From NCBI RefSeq assembly GCF_020615385.1, contig NZ_JAJAVB010000007.1, positions 54,279 to 118,278 on the forward strand: a stretch of DNA of 64,000 nt, given 5' to 3'. Origin of the DNA: Jiella soli. GTDB lineage: Bacteria; Pseudomonadota; Alphaproteobacteria; Rhizobiales; Rhizobiaceae. The translations under genes were made by a program, and so were the position numbers. Numbering within the stretch: the first letter of the stretch is position 1; each line of letters opens with the position of its first letter. A model generated the notes under the pieces. The model saw nothing but the letters and a program-made list of their open reading frames with translations. It had not been told where the DNA came from and searched no databases. Of this stretch, positions 33,640-43,086 are shown piece by piece.

Positions 33640-34659
33640 TCACGATTCTTGGTCGAGATAACTCCGCACGTAGAACTTCTCTCCGACCCGCAGAAGGACA
33701 GCGGCGATCGGAGTGGCGAGCGCCAGGCCCAGGACTCCGAAGAGAACGCCGAAAAGCAGCTGGACCGAAATCGTCAGCGCTGGCGGGAGCGAGACCGCCT
33801 CCTCCTGGACCCGAGGCGTAATGACGTAGCTCTCGACGGTCTGGATGGCGACATAGAGCGCGACGATCCACAGCGCGGTAGACACACCTTCCGACAGTCC
33901 GAGCAGGACCGCAGGAACCGCCGCCAAGACGGGTCCGATGTTTGGGACGAAGGTGAGGATCGCCGCGATGACGGCAAGAACCAGAGCCAATGGAACGTCG
34001 AGCGCCCACAGGCCAAGTCCGGTGAGCACGCCGACCACGGTCATCGACACGAATTGGGCCTTCAGCCAGCCTCGCAGGGCAACACCCGCCTCGCTTAGAA
34101 TCTTGGCAGCCTTGGGCCGCAAAGTGGGGGCAAGGAGGCGCGTGGCGCCCCTGACGTAGATGCCGGGGCTGATGGCGCCATAGAGCCCGACGAACACGAT
34201 GACGACCGCATTTCCGAGCGCGCCGAACGTGGCGGAAAAGGCGGTGGTGGCACCGCTCCCGGATGGGAGCAACTTGCCGGCATCAACCAGATCCAGCAGA
34301 CGTCGGAGCCAGCCGTGCTCGTCCACATAGCCGCGGGCCCCCTGGAGTGCCTCGGGGAAACTGTCGATCAGCTTCTGGACCTGATCTGCGAGAGCGGCTC
34401 CCGCAATAGCCAGGAAGGCGACGATCGCGGTGAGGAGCACGACTGAAAAGACCGTTAGCCCGATATTTCTCCCCGCTCCGACGTGCTTCGCTGTCCAGTC
34501 CCCTCCGCCCCTCAGAAAGACGGCCAGCAAGACGCCCGCGAAGACGGCCAACAGCACGTCGGGAGCAAGCCAGAGAACGAGGATGGCGACTGAGGTCAGG
34601 ACCAGGACGGAGACGATGCGGCGGGACATTTGGACCTTGGCGGAGAGAGTTCTGGACAA
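33640..34659 (-). CDS. AI-2E family (PerM-like) transporter
   Basis: 339 aa with about eight helices. Amino end MSRTLSAKVQMSRRIVSVLVLTSVAILVLWLAPDVLLAVFAGVLLAVFL; a soluble middle (EALQGARGYVDEHGWLRRLLDLV) typical of the family; then VPNIGPVLAAVPAVLLGL and SYVITPRVQEEAVSLPPALTISVQLLFGVLFGVLGLALATPI at the end. The family includes the autoinducer-2 exporter TqsA and Na+/H+ antiporters, and function cannot be inferred further. It converges on arsB and is not part of that operon. Confidence 0.9.
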   Translation of the reverse strand: MSRTLSAKVQMSRRIVSVLVLTSVAILVLWLAPDVLLAVFAGVLLAVFLRGGGDWTAKHVGAGRNIGLTVFSVVLLTAIVAFLAIAGAALADQVQKLIDSFPEALQGARGYVDEHGWLRRLLDLVDAGKLLPSGSGATTAFSATFGALGNAVVIVFVGLYGAISPGIYVRGATRLLAPTLRPKAAKILSEAGVALRGWLKAQFVSMTVVGVLTGLGLWALDVPLALVLAVIAAILTFVPNIGPVLAAVPAVLLGLSEGVSTALWIVALYVAIQTVESYVITPRVQEEAVSLPPALTISVQLLFGVLFGVLGLALATPIAAVLLRVGEKFYVRSYLDQES

Positions 34660-35116
34660 GGATAGTGCAGTGGCTCGCGGTATCCGCCCGAGCGATAGAA
34701 CGGCAGGAGCCGCGGCTGGCGTCGCGGGCCATGGACCGAAACCGGCGGGATCTTGGTACCACTCGAGAGAATGACTTGCCCACGTCGTCGTATCGCCCCT
34801 CTGGCCTCAAACGTGAATACAAGCTTCCCTTACGTTCTACAATTGGCCTATAACACCTTGGATTGCACCATTCCCTCTTGTAGTTGCTTTGTGTGAACAT
34901 TCGACTGCTTAAAGAATAGGGAATTGTTAGGTATTTTATTATTACCTCTAAGACAGATATTGGTGTGTTGGGTAGATCGTCCAGAATGAACAAGTGGCAT
35001 GCCGATCGCTGCAATTGCTGCTCCTCATTCTCGCGTCATCCAATGGTCAACATCATCAGCTGTGCCGCGAACCTCCTTGGCCGCTGCGTCATCGAACCAC
35101 AATTGAGGACTTTGAA
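34660..35116. other. AT-rich gap upstream of the chemoreceptor
   Basis: 457 bases. The right two thirds (34800-35000) are markedly AT-rich for this genome, with runs such as TATTTTATTATTACC, and probably hold the chemoreceptor promoter. No ORF with family character was found on either strand. Confidence 0.6.
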
Positions 35117-36940
35117 ATGGCACTGATGCAGATTGGATCCGGCTCGACTGCCAACGCGGTGCTCGCGGCGCTGTCTCGCTCGCTCGGAATCATCGAGTTC
35201 AAGCCGGACGGGACGATCCTGACGGCAAACGAGAATTTCTGCCGGGCAATCGGCTACAGCGTTCCAGAGATGGCCGGCCGCCATCACTCGATGTTCGTCG
35301 AGCCCGCCTTTGTAAAGAGCGCCGACTATCGCGAGTTCTGGGCCAAGCTCGGCCGCGGCGAGTTCGACGCCCGCCAGTACAAGCGCATCGCCAAGGGCGG
35401 CCGCGAGATCTGGATCGAGGCGTCTTACAATCCGGTCATCAAGGGCGGCAAGGTCGTCAAGGTGGTCAAGGTCGCCACCGACATCACCGCCGCCAAGACG
35501 ACCGCGGCGGAAAATGCCGGCAAGCTCGACGCGATCTCCCGGGCCCAGGCGGTGATCGAGTTCTCGCTCGACGGCACGATCCTCACCGCCAACGAGAATT
35601 TCTGCAGCGCGCTCGGCTACTCGCTCGACGAGATCAAGGGCCGCAAGCACGCGATGTTCGTCGAAGCCGACTATGCCCAGAGCGCCGACTATCGCGAATT
35701 CTGGGCCAAGCTCGGCCGCGGCGAGTTCGTCAGCGACGAGTTCAAGCGGATCGGCAAGGGCAGCAGGGCCGTCTATATCCAGGCCTCCTACAACCCGATC
35801 TTCGATGCCGACGGCAAGGTCATGAAGGTGGTGAAGTTCGCCAGTGACGTCACCGGCCGCGTCGATGCGGTCAACGCGCTGGCCAAGGGCCTCGGCAGGC
35901 TCGCCGAAGGGGACCTCGCACAGCGCATCGCCGAGCCGTTCATACCCAGCCTCGACAAGCTACGCCTCGACTTCAACGCCTCCCTGGGCGTTCTCCATGA
36001 GACCCTCGGCCATGTCGGCGAGACCGCGGAGACCATCAAGATGGCGACCGACGAGATTCGGATTGCCTCCGACGATCTCGCCCGCCGCACCGAGCAACAG
36101 GCCGCTTCGGTCGAAGAGACGTCTGCCGCGCTCGGCGAACTGACCGATACGGTCCGCGCCTCCGCGGCTCGCGCCGAAGACGCCGGCTCGCTCGTCGCTC
36201 GCACCAAGGCCGGCGCGGAGAAGTCGGGCATCGTCGTCGGGCGAGCTGTCGCCGCCATGGGGGAGATCGAAACCTCGTCGAACCAGATCAACCAGATCAT
36301 CGGAGTGATCGACGAGATCGCCTTCCAGACCAACCTCCTCGCCCTGAATGCCGGCGTCGAGGCGGCCCGCGCCGGCGAGGCCGGCAAGGGCTTCGCCGTC
36401 GTCGCCCAGGAAGTGCGCGGGCTTGCCCAGCGCTCGGCCGAGGCGGCCAAGGAGATCAAGGGATTGATCCAGAAGTCGACCTCCCAAGTGACGGAAGGCG
36501 TCGCGCTGGTTGGCGAGACAGGCAAGGCGCTTCAGGCAATCGTCGCGGAGGTTCAGGCGATCGACGAGAACGTCAGGGCGATCGTCGAGTCGGCGCGCAG
36601 CCAGGCGGTCGGTCTCGCTGAGATCAACAAGGCGGTCAGTTCGATCGATGAAGGCACGCAGCAAAACGCCACCATGGTCGAGGAATCGACGGCGGCTTGC
36701 CATAGCCTCGCGCGGCAGACGGAGGAACTGAACGCCCTTCTCGGCAAGTTCGACCTCTCCGGCGAAGCCGGTTCGGTCCAGAGGCCAACGTCTCTTCCGG
36801 CCATCACGCCGAAACCGGCGACCGGCGGGCGCCCTAGGCCTGCAACTGCACCGGCGCGCATGCTCCAGAGTGGTCTACGCAAGGCCTTCGCCACCAATGG
36901 CAACGCTGCAGTGAAACAGGACAGCTGGGAGGAGTTTTGA
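35117..36940 (+). CDS. Soluble methyl-accepting chemotaxis protein with two PAS domains
   Basis: 607 aa from [16 protein letters not shown] with GAGGA before the ATG. Two tandem PAS domains (about 25-125 and 145-250) are near copies of each other: both contain [28 protein letters not shown] and EASYNP/QASYNP. A short HAMP-like linker ([17 protein letters not shown]) leads to the signalling domain with the hairpin tip [24 protein letters not shown]. The carboxy end is DSWEEF, a CheR/CheB-tethering pentapeptide. No membrane helix, so it senses an internal signal, such as redox state or energy through PAS. Resembles Agrobacterium/rhizobial McpG-like proteins. Confidence 0.95.
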   Translation: MALMQIGSGSTANAVLAALSRSLGIIEFKPDGTILTANENFCRAIGYSVPEMAGRHHSMFVEPAFVKSADYREFWAKLGRGEFDARQYKRIAKGGREIWIEASYNPVIKGGKVVKVVKVATDITAAKTTAAENAGKLDAISRAQAVIEFSLDGTILTANENFCSALGYSLDEIKGRKHAMFVEADYAQSADYREFWAKLGRGEFVSDEFKRIGKGSRAVYIQASYNPIFDADGKVMKVVKFASDVTGRVDAVNALAKGLGRLAEGDLAQRIAEPFIPSLDKLRLDFNASLGVLHETLGHVGETAETIKMATDEIRIASDDLARRTEQQAASVEETSAALGELTDTVRASAARAEDAGSLVARTKAGAEKSGIVVGRAVAAMGEIETSSNQINQIIGVIDEIAFQTNLLALNAGVEAARAGEAGKGFAVVAQEVRGLAQRSAEAAKEIKGLIQKSTSQVTEGVALVGETGKALQAIVAEVQAIDENVRAIVESARSQAVGLAEINKAVSSIDEGTQQNATMVEESTAACHSLARQTEELNALLGKFDLSGEAGSVQRPTSLPAITPKPATGGRPRPATAPARMLQSGLRKAFATNGNAAVKQDSWEEF

Positions 36941-37369
36941 TTTCTCTCGCTCCTCTCAAAGGAGGGGAGCGGCTAGACCGCTCCCAACTTTCTCAAGAAG
37001 CGTCCCTCTTCTGGCCTAAGGCATTCCCATCGCCGAAAGCTGTGGCTTTGCACGCTGTCATGGCGATCGACATCAACATGTCCGGATCAGCGGACGGCCT
37101 CGACTGGCGCAGCACGCTCATGCCATTCCGCCAGAAATCGGCATCGCGGCCGCGTCCAGACGCCTTTCCGACCACGATAGCTCCCAGCGGGGCTGTCTTC
37201 CAACATTCCCAGAGAAGCCGTTCAGCATGGAGCGCCTGGTCATCAAGCTCTGCATGGCGATCTCCGTGCACTCCCGGCTGACCAATCCCTCCCGCGCAGC
37301 CTGCAGGTCTCCGGCATGGGAAATGCCTATGGAAAGATCCGAGTGGTAGCCTGCGGCCATGCAGGAAGT
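36941..37369. other. Gap with one doubtful minus-strand ORF
   Basis: After the terminator no recognisable gene is present. An ATG at 37360 opens an 80-codon minus ORF (to 37118) beginning MAAGYHSDLSIGISHAGDLQ, just after the YCII gene, but it matches nothing I know and its second half has shadow-like composition. Confidence 0.4.
36965..36993 (+). terminator. Hairpin terminator after the chemoreceptor gene
   Basis: Stem GGGAGCGG / CCGCTCCC, loop CTAGA, followed by AACTTTCT, 25 bases after the stop. A perfect 8-bp GC stem with a modest T-run. Confidence 0.7.
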
Positions 37370-37708
37370 TCAGACATCAAAACCCTCTTCGAGAGGCCAC
37401 ACTTCGACGACGCCGCGAGCAACGGCGCATGGGCTTTTCGAAACTTGCTCAACAGCTTCGGCGAGATCGGCAGCGTCGATGAGCGCGAATCCCGCAACTG
37501 GCAAGGCGGACGACGAATAGGCGCCGGGCTCGATCGTGACACCGCGGTCATCATGATTTCGGACTTGTACAGGCTGTCCAGCGATGCCCATCAGGGCGCC
37601 ATCCCGGACGAGCCCGGCGTCATGAGCATGAGCGGCGTCCCGGACCTTCAGGCTCGTTTGGTCATAGCCTGCTTCGTCACCGTATCCGATCGTCACAAAT
37701 TTCGGCAT
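37370..37708 (-). CDS. YCII-related domain protein
   Basis: 112 aa with GAGGA seven bases before the ATG. MPKFVTIGYGDEAGYDQTS opens like PhnB/YCII (DGPF) proteins, with the H-x-x-D-A-G and G-x-L-M-G helix-turn region, then AGFALIDAADLAEAVEQVSKSPCAVARGVVEVWPLEE, the usual ferredoxin-like ending. These proteins often accompany ECF sigma factors, but none is adjacent. Single-domain and cytoplasmic; the function is unknown. Confidence 0.85.
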   Translation of the reverse strand: MPKFVTIGYGDEAGYDQTSLKVRDAAHAHDAGLVRDGALMGIAGQPVQVRNHDDRGVTIEPGAYSSSALPVAGFALIDAADLAEAVEQVSKSPCAVARGVVEVWPLEEGFDV

Positions 37709-37747
37709 CAGGTTTTCCTCAAGGATGACGCCAAGCGGCGGGTTCTC

Positions 37748-39175
37748 CTATGCACGCACCAGCTTACGCGACGTCGGTCGCTCCATACGTTCTTCAAAGA
37801 TCGCATAGCCGCCGCGGCCGGAATTCTTGACCCGGTAAAGCGCCACGTCTGCCCGGCGGACAAGGTCCATCTGCGTCAGCGTGTCCCGGAAGGCGATGGC
37901 GACACCGATCGAGATGCCGATAATCACCTGCTGTTTGGCCATTTCGAAGGGATTCTGGATGGCGTCGACGATACGACGTGAGAGGATCTCGATCTCGGCG
38001 CGATCCGCGACGGAGTCCCGCAGGACTGCAAACTCATCGCCGCCCAGGCGCGCGACCATATCTTCCTGCCGAACCAGCGAAGCCAGCCTCCCGGCCACCT
38101 GTCGGATAAGCTCGTCACCCGCCTGATGACCGAGGGTGTCGTTGACGTCCTTGAACCGGTCGAGGTCGAGATAGAGCACCGCGAAGCTCCGCCTCGTCTG
38201 CTCGAATTCCCGAATGCGATCTCCCAGGCGGGTCTCGAAGGCGAAGCGGTTGGCAAGCCCGGTCAGCGGGTCGTGGTGCGCCATGTACTCGATCTGCCTT
38301 TGCGAGCTGATGAGCTTGCTTGTGGTGCGGTAGAGCCGGAATAGGAGAAGCCCGGCAAGCAGCAGGATCACCATCCCGGCCGCGACCAGGATCGGCATCA
38401 TCCGGTCGAAGACTTTCGTGCCAGGCTGCTGAACCGTCCAGACGAGATAGCCGAGATCGGCGCCATTCGCAGCCAGAGGGAACGCCGCCTCATGGTCGCC
38501 AATCCGGCCCGTCCAGGAGAACCGCGGCTTTTGGATCAGGAAGTCTGCTGCCAGCTTTGCCAGGAAGGGACCATCCAGGAACTCGACGGCCAGATGAACC
38601 GGCTCCTCCCCTGCCACCTGCGAGATATTTCCTGTGTCCGAGAGGATCGCCGCGGCACTCACAACGGCCGGCCGATTTTCGAGGAGGACGTACCGCCTGA
38701 CGAATGTCGGCGCTTCATCGAGAGAAGCTGCAGCCGTCCTTAGTTGCCGAAGCTGCGTCGCGATCGGCTCCAGCAAGCCTGCATGCGAGAAATAGGAATC
38801 TGGCCGTGACCGGCTGCCGCCGATCATGGCGTAAATCGAATGGTCCTCACCATCCAGGATGAAGACCCGGTCGATGCCGAAATAGACGTGCATCCAGATG
38901 CCGAGGTTTGCGTCGAGCCAATCCGGATCTTGTGCGTCGATCACCACATTGACGGCATCGTCCCATGTGGTGGAGGTCTGCTGGTTCCTGGTTACGTCGG
39001 CAATGCGCTGATCGAGCAGCCTCCGGACCAGAGTGGTCTCCCGCTGTATGGACTCGGCATCGGTCTCCCCCGCTGACCAATGGGCCGTGAAGGCGACAAA
39101 GGCTCCGATCAGCATCAGAAGGCCGAGGACCGGCAGAAAAAATGCGGCTGTCAGCCGCGTGACCCGGATATCCAT
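37748..39175 (-). CDS. Membrane diguanylate cyclase with CHASE4-like periplasmic domain
   Basis: 475 aa. First helix at residues 9-31, then a periplasmic domain to about 255 with the CHASE4 pattern (LLDQRIADVTRNQQTSTTWDDAVN, DRVFILDGEDHSIYAMIGGSRS). A second helix (MMPILVAAGMVILLLAGLLLF) leads to a GGDEF domain containing the intact active motif RLGGDEFAV. RQED lies five residues before it, the RxxD inhibitory site, so product inhibition is expected. No EAL domain. Makes c-di-GMP in response to an external cue. Stands alone, 39 bases upstream of the YCII gene in the same direction. Confidence 0.95.
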   Translation of the reverse strand: MDIRVTRLTAAFFLPVLGLLMLIGAFVAFTAHWSAGETDAESIQRETTLVRRLLDQRIADVTRNQQTSTTWDDAVNVVIDAQDPDWLDANLGIWMHVYFGIDRVFILDGEDHSIYAMIGGSRSRPDSYFSHAGLLEPIATQLRQLRTAAASLDEAPTFVRRYVLLENRPAVVSAAAILSDTGNISQVAGEEPVHLAVEFLDGPFLAKLAADFLIQKPRFSWTGRIGDHEAAFPLAANGADLGYLVWTVQQPGTKVFDRMMPILVAAGMVILLLAGLLLFRLYRTTSKLISSQRQIEYMAHHDPLTGLANRFAFETRLGDRIREFEQTRRSFAVLYLDLDRFKDVNDTLGHQAGDELIRQVAGRLASLVRQEDMVARLGGDEFAVLRDSVADRAEIEILSRRIVDAIQNPFEMAKQQVIIGISIGVAIAFRDTLTQMDLVRRADVALYRVKNSGRGGYAIFEERMERPTSRKLVRA

Positions 39176-39521
39176 CCCGCCTCACCTTGAGCATCGATCA
39201 AGATGTACAGGGAATTGGATGCCAAAGGGTTAGCGGCGCGTGCCCGGATACAGCATTATTTATTCAGATTCCCGATGGTCAGAAAAATGCAAGTTACATT
39301 CACTATAACCGCAAAGTAGTGACGACTGGCCCGCACTCTCCGCAGAGCGGGCCCCAGGCGTGACCCGCGAGTACCTACCGCAAGGCATACGTCAGATCGT
39401 CGTGGATCGCATCATCGTCGAGGACGAACGGATCATGATCAAAGGCAGGACCGACGTTCTACAGGACCTCATCTCGAAGTTCCCGGCCGGCGGCACAGGA
39501 GTGCCCACTGCTATTCCGGAT
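39176..39521. other. Gap between GGDEF gene and tRNA, with recombinase remnant
   Basis: 346 bases. The left half is AT-rich (promoter of the GGDEF gene) and includes a GCCCGC/GCGGGC hairpin at 39329-39352; the right part is the serine-recombinase remnant described separately. Confidence 0.6.
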
Positions 39522-39527
39522 TGGTGA
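39360..39527 (+). pseudogene. Carboxy-terminal remnant of a serine recombinase at the tRNA
   Basis: The plus frame from a GTG reads VTREYLPQGIRQIVVDRIIV, then EDERIMIKGRTDVLQDLISK and GVPTAIPDW before a stop. Large serine recombinases end with a similar V-R-x-x-V-D-x-I-x-V-x-D-x-x-I-x-I-x-G-x-x-x-x-L segment and V-P-x-x-x-x-x-W. The catalytic and resolvase domains are gone. Its stop lies inside the 3' end of tRNA-Arg, as expected where an integrase gene abutted its attachment site. Confidence 0.65.
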
Positions 39528-39598
39528 TCCCGACTGGATTCGAACCAGTGACCCTCAGATTAGGAATCTGATGCTCTATCCTGCTGAGCTACGGGACC
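39522..39598 (-). tRNA. tRNA-Arg (anticodon CCT)
   Basis: 77 nt on the minus strand. Acceptor GGTCCCG pairs with CGGGATC, D arm GCTC...GAGC, anticodon stem TCAGA/TCTGA around loop TTCCTAA (anticodon CCT at 39564-39562), T arm with GGTTCGAATCC, and an encoded CCA end. All stems are intact. Reads AGG codons. Its 3' end is the junction with the recombinase remnant. Confidence 0.97.
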
Positions 39599-39761
39599 AC
39601 GCGGGGCGCACCATAGTCGAAAAGCCCCTCTGAGGCCAAGCCGCAATCGGGGCGAAAATCGTCGGCTTCCGGCCGCTTCGGGCCCCGGCCCGCGGGCCGG
39701 AAGGTCCCGATCCCGGGACCCCGGCCGCTATCAGCCAGCCCTCAGTCGCCCGCGCCACCCC

Positions 39762-40643
39762 TCAGCCGGCCGTGCCAGCGCCGAGCCGGCGCACGCCGGT
39801 GACATCGAGCCCCTTTGCCGAAATCCGGGCGATCGCCGTCTCCAGCGGCTCGATCGCCGTCATCATGTGGAAGGCGTTGGCGTGGAGGAGATTTCGGCCG
39901 TCCAGCATGATGCCGACATGGCCCTTCCAGAAGACGAGGTCGCCGCGCCTGAGCGCCTCGATCCCGGCAAGGCGCGTGCCGAGCGCGCGCTCCTGCATGT
40001 CGCTGTCGCGCGGGGTCGCAATTCCGGCCATCATGAGGGCGAGCTGGGTGAGACCGGTGCAGTCGATCCCGTTCGCCGTGCGCCCGCCCCACAGATAAGG
40101 CACGCCGAGAAAGCGCTCGGCCACCGCCACGAAGTCCTCTGCCTTGGCCGTGACCGGCTCCAGATGCTGCTCGACGATGTAGCCGGCGGGGGCGATCTGC
40201 GAATAGCGGGCGTTGTGGTCCTCGGCCGAACCGGTCACCGTGACCAGCGCGCCCATCGGCAGGTCGAAGAGCGGCGGCCGCTTGATGTCGGGCGCCGGGA
40301 AGACCAGCGTTCGCGGAACGGGGACGCGGTGCGTCGGCGGGACCTCACCGACCGGCTGCAGCGCGGCAGACGGCACATAGCCGACATAGGTGTCGAGATC
40401 CGCCTGGACCCAGGACCAGCCGTCCTCGCGCGTCTCGAACAGCCGGACCGTCTCGCCGAAGAGGAGCTCGGTGTCGAGCGGGGCGTCGTCCGCCGGCCGG
40501 CGGCGGAGCGGCGCCGCCGGGCGCGTCACCCGGTACGGCGCGCCTTCGACATGGCGCGCGGCGCTCACCCGGCCTTCCAGCCTGATATCGGCAAGGTCGT
40601 CGCGAAACGCGTTGATCCGGGGGTCGAGCCTGTCGTCCGTCAT
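39762..40643 (-). CDS. C40 (NlpC/P60) family cell-wall peptidase with SH3 domains
   Basis: 293 aa from MTDDRLDPRINAFRDDLADIRLEGRV; an ATG nine codons earlier is an alternative. Bacterial SH3-like segments are at about residues 38-170 (APLRRRPADDAPLDTELLFGETV, DTYVGYVPSAAL). The NlpC/P60 domain at 185-285 has the catalytic Cys in NGIDCTGLTQLAL, His in KGHVGIML and third residue in LLHANAF. Cleaves peptidoglycan stem peptides between gamma-D-Glu and DAP or a related link. No signal peptide is visible, as in other rhizobial members annotated as dipeptidyl-peptidase VI-like. 86 bases after the aminopeptidase gene. Confidence 0.92.
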   Translation of the reverse strand: MTDDRLDPRINAFRDDLADIRLEGRVSAARHVEGAPYRVTRPAAPLRRRPADDAPLDTELLFGETVRLFETREDGWSWVQADLDTYVGYVPSAALQPVGEVPPTHRVPVPRTLVFPAPDIKRPPLFDLPMGALVTVTGSAEDHNARYSQIAPAGYIVEQHLEPVTAKAEDFVAVAERFLGVPYLWGGRTANGIDCTGLTQLALMMAGIATPRDSDMQERALGTRLAGIEALRRGDLVFWKGHVGIMLDGRNLLHANAFHMMTAIEPLETAIARISAKGLDVTGVRRLGAGTAG

Positions 40644-40729
40644 CTGATGCCGCTCATCGTCTTGTCGCATTCCTCTTGGCGGGCATGTCCTCGCCGCCAC
40701 ACAAATCCGCGCCGGCCGGCGCCGGCGCG

Positions 40730-42133
40730 TCAGCCGGGATAGCGCGCCTTCAGGACGGAGTAGAGCGCGCGGATGGCCTGCGCCTCGCCGCCCACCGGGC
40801 CGATCGGCGAGGGCTTCGGGCGCCAGCCATAGATGTCGAAATGCACCCAGATCTTCGCCTTCTCGACGAAGCCCTGGAGGAACAGCGCTGCGGTGATCGA
40901 GCCGGCGAAGCCGTCCGACGTGACATTGTTGATGTCGGCGATCTTGGAGGAAAGGTTCGCCTGATAGGGCTGCCAGAGCGGCAGCCGCCAGACCGGGTCG
41001 GCGACGGCAAGGCTCGCGGCGGAAAGTTCGCCGGCAAAGCTGCCGTCCCCTGTGTAGAAGGGCGGCAGGTCCGGCCCGAGCGCGACGCGGGCGGCGCCCG
41101 TCAGCGTCGCCATGTCGACGATCATCTGCGGCGCCTCCTCGTCGGCGAGCGCCAGCGCGTCGGCCAGCACCAGCCGGCCCTCGGCGTCGGTGTTGCCGAT
41201 CTCGACGGTCTTGCCCTTGCGGCTGGTCAGGACGTCGCCGGGGCGGAAGGCGGCGCCGGAGATCGAATTCTCGACGGCCGGGATCAGGACGCGCAGCCGG
41301 AGCCTCAGCCCCGCCGCCATGACGAGGCGGGCGAGGCCGAGCACATTGGCAGCGCCGCCCATGTCCTTCTTCATCAACAGCATGCCGGACGAGGGCTTGA
41401 TGTCGAGCCCGCCGGTGTCGAAGCAGACGCCCTTGCCGACCAGCGTCACCTTCGGCGCGTCTTCGGGCCCCCAGCGCATGTCGAGAAGCCGCGGCGCCGA
41501 GGCGCTGGCGCGCCCCACCGCGTGGATCATCGGGAAGTTCTCTTCGAGCAGCGCATCGCCGGTGACGACGGAGAATTCCGCGCCGAACTCTCCGGCCAGC
41601 GCCCGCGCCGCCGCCTCGAGGTCCGCCGGGCCCATGTCGTTGGTCGGCGTGTTGATCAGGTCGCGCGCCAGGAACACGCCGGCGGCCAGCCGCTCGGCCT
41701 CCGCGACGTCGGCGCCCGCGGCGGAAAGCGAGACAGCGCTGTCGTTCTCCCGCGCCGCCGCTCCCTTGCGATAGCGGGTGAAGCGGTAGCCGCCGAGCCG
41801 GGCCGAGAGGAGCGCCAGCGTCGGCGAGAGATCGTCCGTCTCGAGCCGCCAGGCGCCGGCCGGCAGCTTCTCGGCGAGCGCGCCCGCGGCAAGCGACCGG
41901 CGCTCCGCCTCGCCGTCCCCGTCCTCATGCCCTGGCCGGCCGAGACCGAGAACCGCCGCCGCCGGCTCGCCCCCCTCGCCCGGGACGACCAGGACCGCCC
42001 CCGCCTCGCCGGAAAAGCGCATCGCCTTCGCCCAGCTCTGCGCGGCCGGGGGCAGCGCACCGAGCGCGCCGTCGAAGGCGGTGTGGACCGGACGGGCGGA
42101 CGCGTCGGGGGCGTTTGTCAGGCTGACGATCAT
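40730..42133 (-). CDS. M17 leucyl aminopeptidase family protein
   Basis: 467 aa. Carboxy catalytic domain with two-metal site: VGKGVCFDTGGLDIKPSSGMLLMKKDMGG, ENSISGAAFRPGDVLTSRKGKTVEIGNTDAEGRLVLADAL (the M17 signature NTDAEGR) and WRLPLW. The amino macrodomain is short and divergent, as in the PepA-like Rhizobiales subgroup next to NlpC/P60 genes. Cytoplasmic peptide turnover; together with the C40 peptidase it could recycle cell-wall peptides. Starts at a divergent promoter region facing tadD. Confidence 0.94.
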   Translation of the reverse strand: MIVSLTNAPDASARPVHTAFDGALGALPPAAQSWAKAMRFSGEAGAVLVVPGEGGEPAAAVLGLGRPGHEDGDGEAERRSLAAGALAEKLPAGAWRLETDDLSPTLALLSARLGGYRFTRYRKGAAARENDSAVSLSAAGADVAEAERLAAGVFLARDLINTPTNDMGPADLEAAARALAGEFGAEFSVVTGDALLEENFPMIHAVGRASASAPRLLDMRWGPEDAPKVTLVGKGVCFDTGGLDIKPSSGMLLMKKDMGGAANVLGLARLVMAAGLRLRLRVLIPAVENSISGAAFRPGDVLTSRKGKTVEIGNTDAEGRLVLADALALADEEAPQMIVDMATLTGAARVALGPDLPPFYTGDGSFAGELSAASLAVADPVWRLPLWQPYQANLSSKIADINNVTSDGFAGSITAALFLQGFVEKAKIWVHFDIYGWRPKPSPIGPVGGEAQAIRALYSVLKARYPG

Positions 42134-42162
42134 CGGGGATCCTCGGGTTTCGATCGGTCCTC

Positions 42163-42185
42163 GTTAACCGACCATTAGGGTTAAC
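42163..42185. promoter_or_regulatory. GTTAACC-N9-GGTTAAC palindrome between aminopeptidase and tadD
   Basis: A perfect 7-bp dyad in the divergent gap (42134-42267). Each arm contains TTAAC, the half-site read by the cell-cycle regulator CtrA in alphaproteobacteria, although the spacing differs from the standard TTAA-N7-TTAA. Could control tadD; CtrA binding is an inference. Confidence 0.45.
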
Positions 42186-42267
42186 AAAATACTGTCATTC
42201 TCAGCGTGCCGGGGCCGGCCGAACAGGCCTTGGCATCCATGTCGGACGGAAATGGGGATGCCAGTCC

Positions 42268-43086
42268 ATGCTCGGGCGCGAAACTAGACCGATTCGCAGG
42301 ATGCGACAGGGCCTTCTCGCGGCGGCCGCCGCCGGGCTTCTTCTGTCGGCGGGTTGCGCCTCGGTATCGAACGAGACGACCGGCTCGATCAACCGCTCGC
42401 AGAGCCAGCGCCCGCTGTCGCAGATGAGCGCCGGCGAACTCCAGACCGCGCTGCGCTCCTACGACGCCGCCTATGAGCGTTCGCCCAAGGACAAGCGGAT
42501 CGGCATGAGCTATGCCGCGGCCCTGCAGATGGCCGGCCGCAACGACCAGTCGCTCGCCGTCATGCGGCAGGTGGCGATCACCAACCCGACCGATCGCGAC
42601 GTCCTGTCGGCCTATGGCAAGGCGCTCGCCGCCGCGGGCGATCTGCCCAAGGCGCTCGAGACCATCCGCCGGGCCCAGACGCCGGATTCGCCGGATTGGC
42701 GGCTTCTGTCGGCCGAAGGCGCGATCCTCGATCAGTTGGGCAAGCCCGACGAGGCGCGCACCCTCTACCGCAAGGCGCTCGACATTGAGCCCAACGAGCC
42801 GACGATCCTGTCCAATCTCGGCATGTCCTACCTTCTCGCAAACGATTTGAAATCGGCCGAGAGCTACCTCAGGGCCGCCGCGGCGCGGCCCGGGGCCGAC
42901 ATCCGCGTGCGCCAGAACCTCGCCCTCGTCGTCGGCCTCCAGGGCCGCTTCGACGAGGCCCAGACGATCGCCTCGGCGGCCCTGTCGCCGCAGGAGGCCG
43001 AAGCCAATGTCACCTATCTGAAGCAGATGCTCTCGCAGCAGAACACCTGGTCCATGCTGAAGGACAAGGACAAGAAGGGCGGCTGA
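42268..43086 (+). CDS. tadD: TadD, TPR lipoprotein of the Tad pilus system
   Basis: 272 aa. Signal peptide with lipobox LLLSAGCAS (Cys at residue 30 from this start; an ATG at 42301 would place it at 19). Several TPR units follow, e.g. GKALAAAGDLPKALETIRRAQ, GAILDQLGKPDEARTLYRKALDIEPNEPTILSNLGMSYLLANDLKSAESYLRAAAA. TadD helps place the outer-membrane secretin of the Tad secretion machine. Separated from the other tad genes by an 0.8-kb non-coding stretch and oriented opposite to them. Confidence 0.9.
   Translation: MLGRETRPIRRMRQGLLAAAAAGLLLSAGCASVSNETTGSINRSQSQRPLSQMSAGELQTALRSYDAAYERSPKDKRIGMSYAAALQMAGRNDQSLAVMRQVAITNPTDRDVLSAYGKALAAAGDLPKALETIRRAQTPDSPDWRLLSAEGAILDQLGKPDEARTLYRKALDIEPNEPTILSNLGMSYLLANDLKSAESYLRAAAARPGADIRVRQNLALVVGLQGRFDEAQTIASAALSPQEAEANVTYLKQMLSQQNTWSMLKDKDKKGG

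Noticed and set aside
33493..33661. Small plus ORF after arsB containing MPHICAEPVTVDTGSADE
   Set aside because: No ribosome site, no known pattern, and its end overlaps the convergent AI-2E gene; could not be supported.
37118..37360. 80-codon minus ORF just after the YCII gene
   Set aside because: No family similarity and weak start context; mentioned only within the gap entry.
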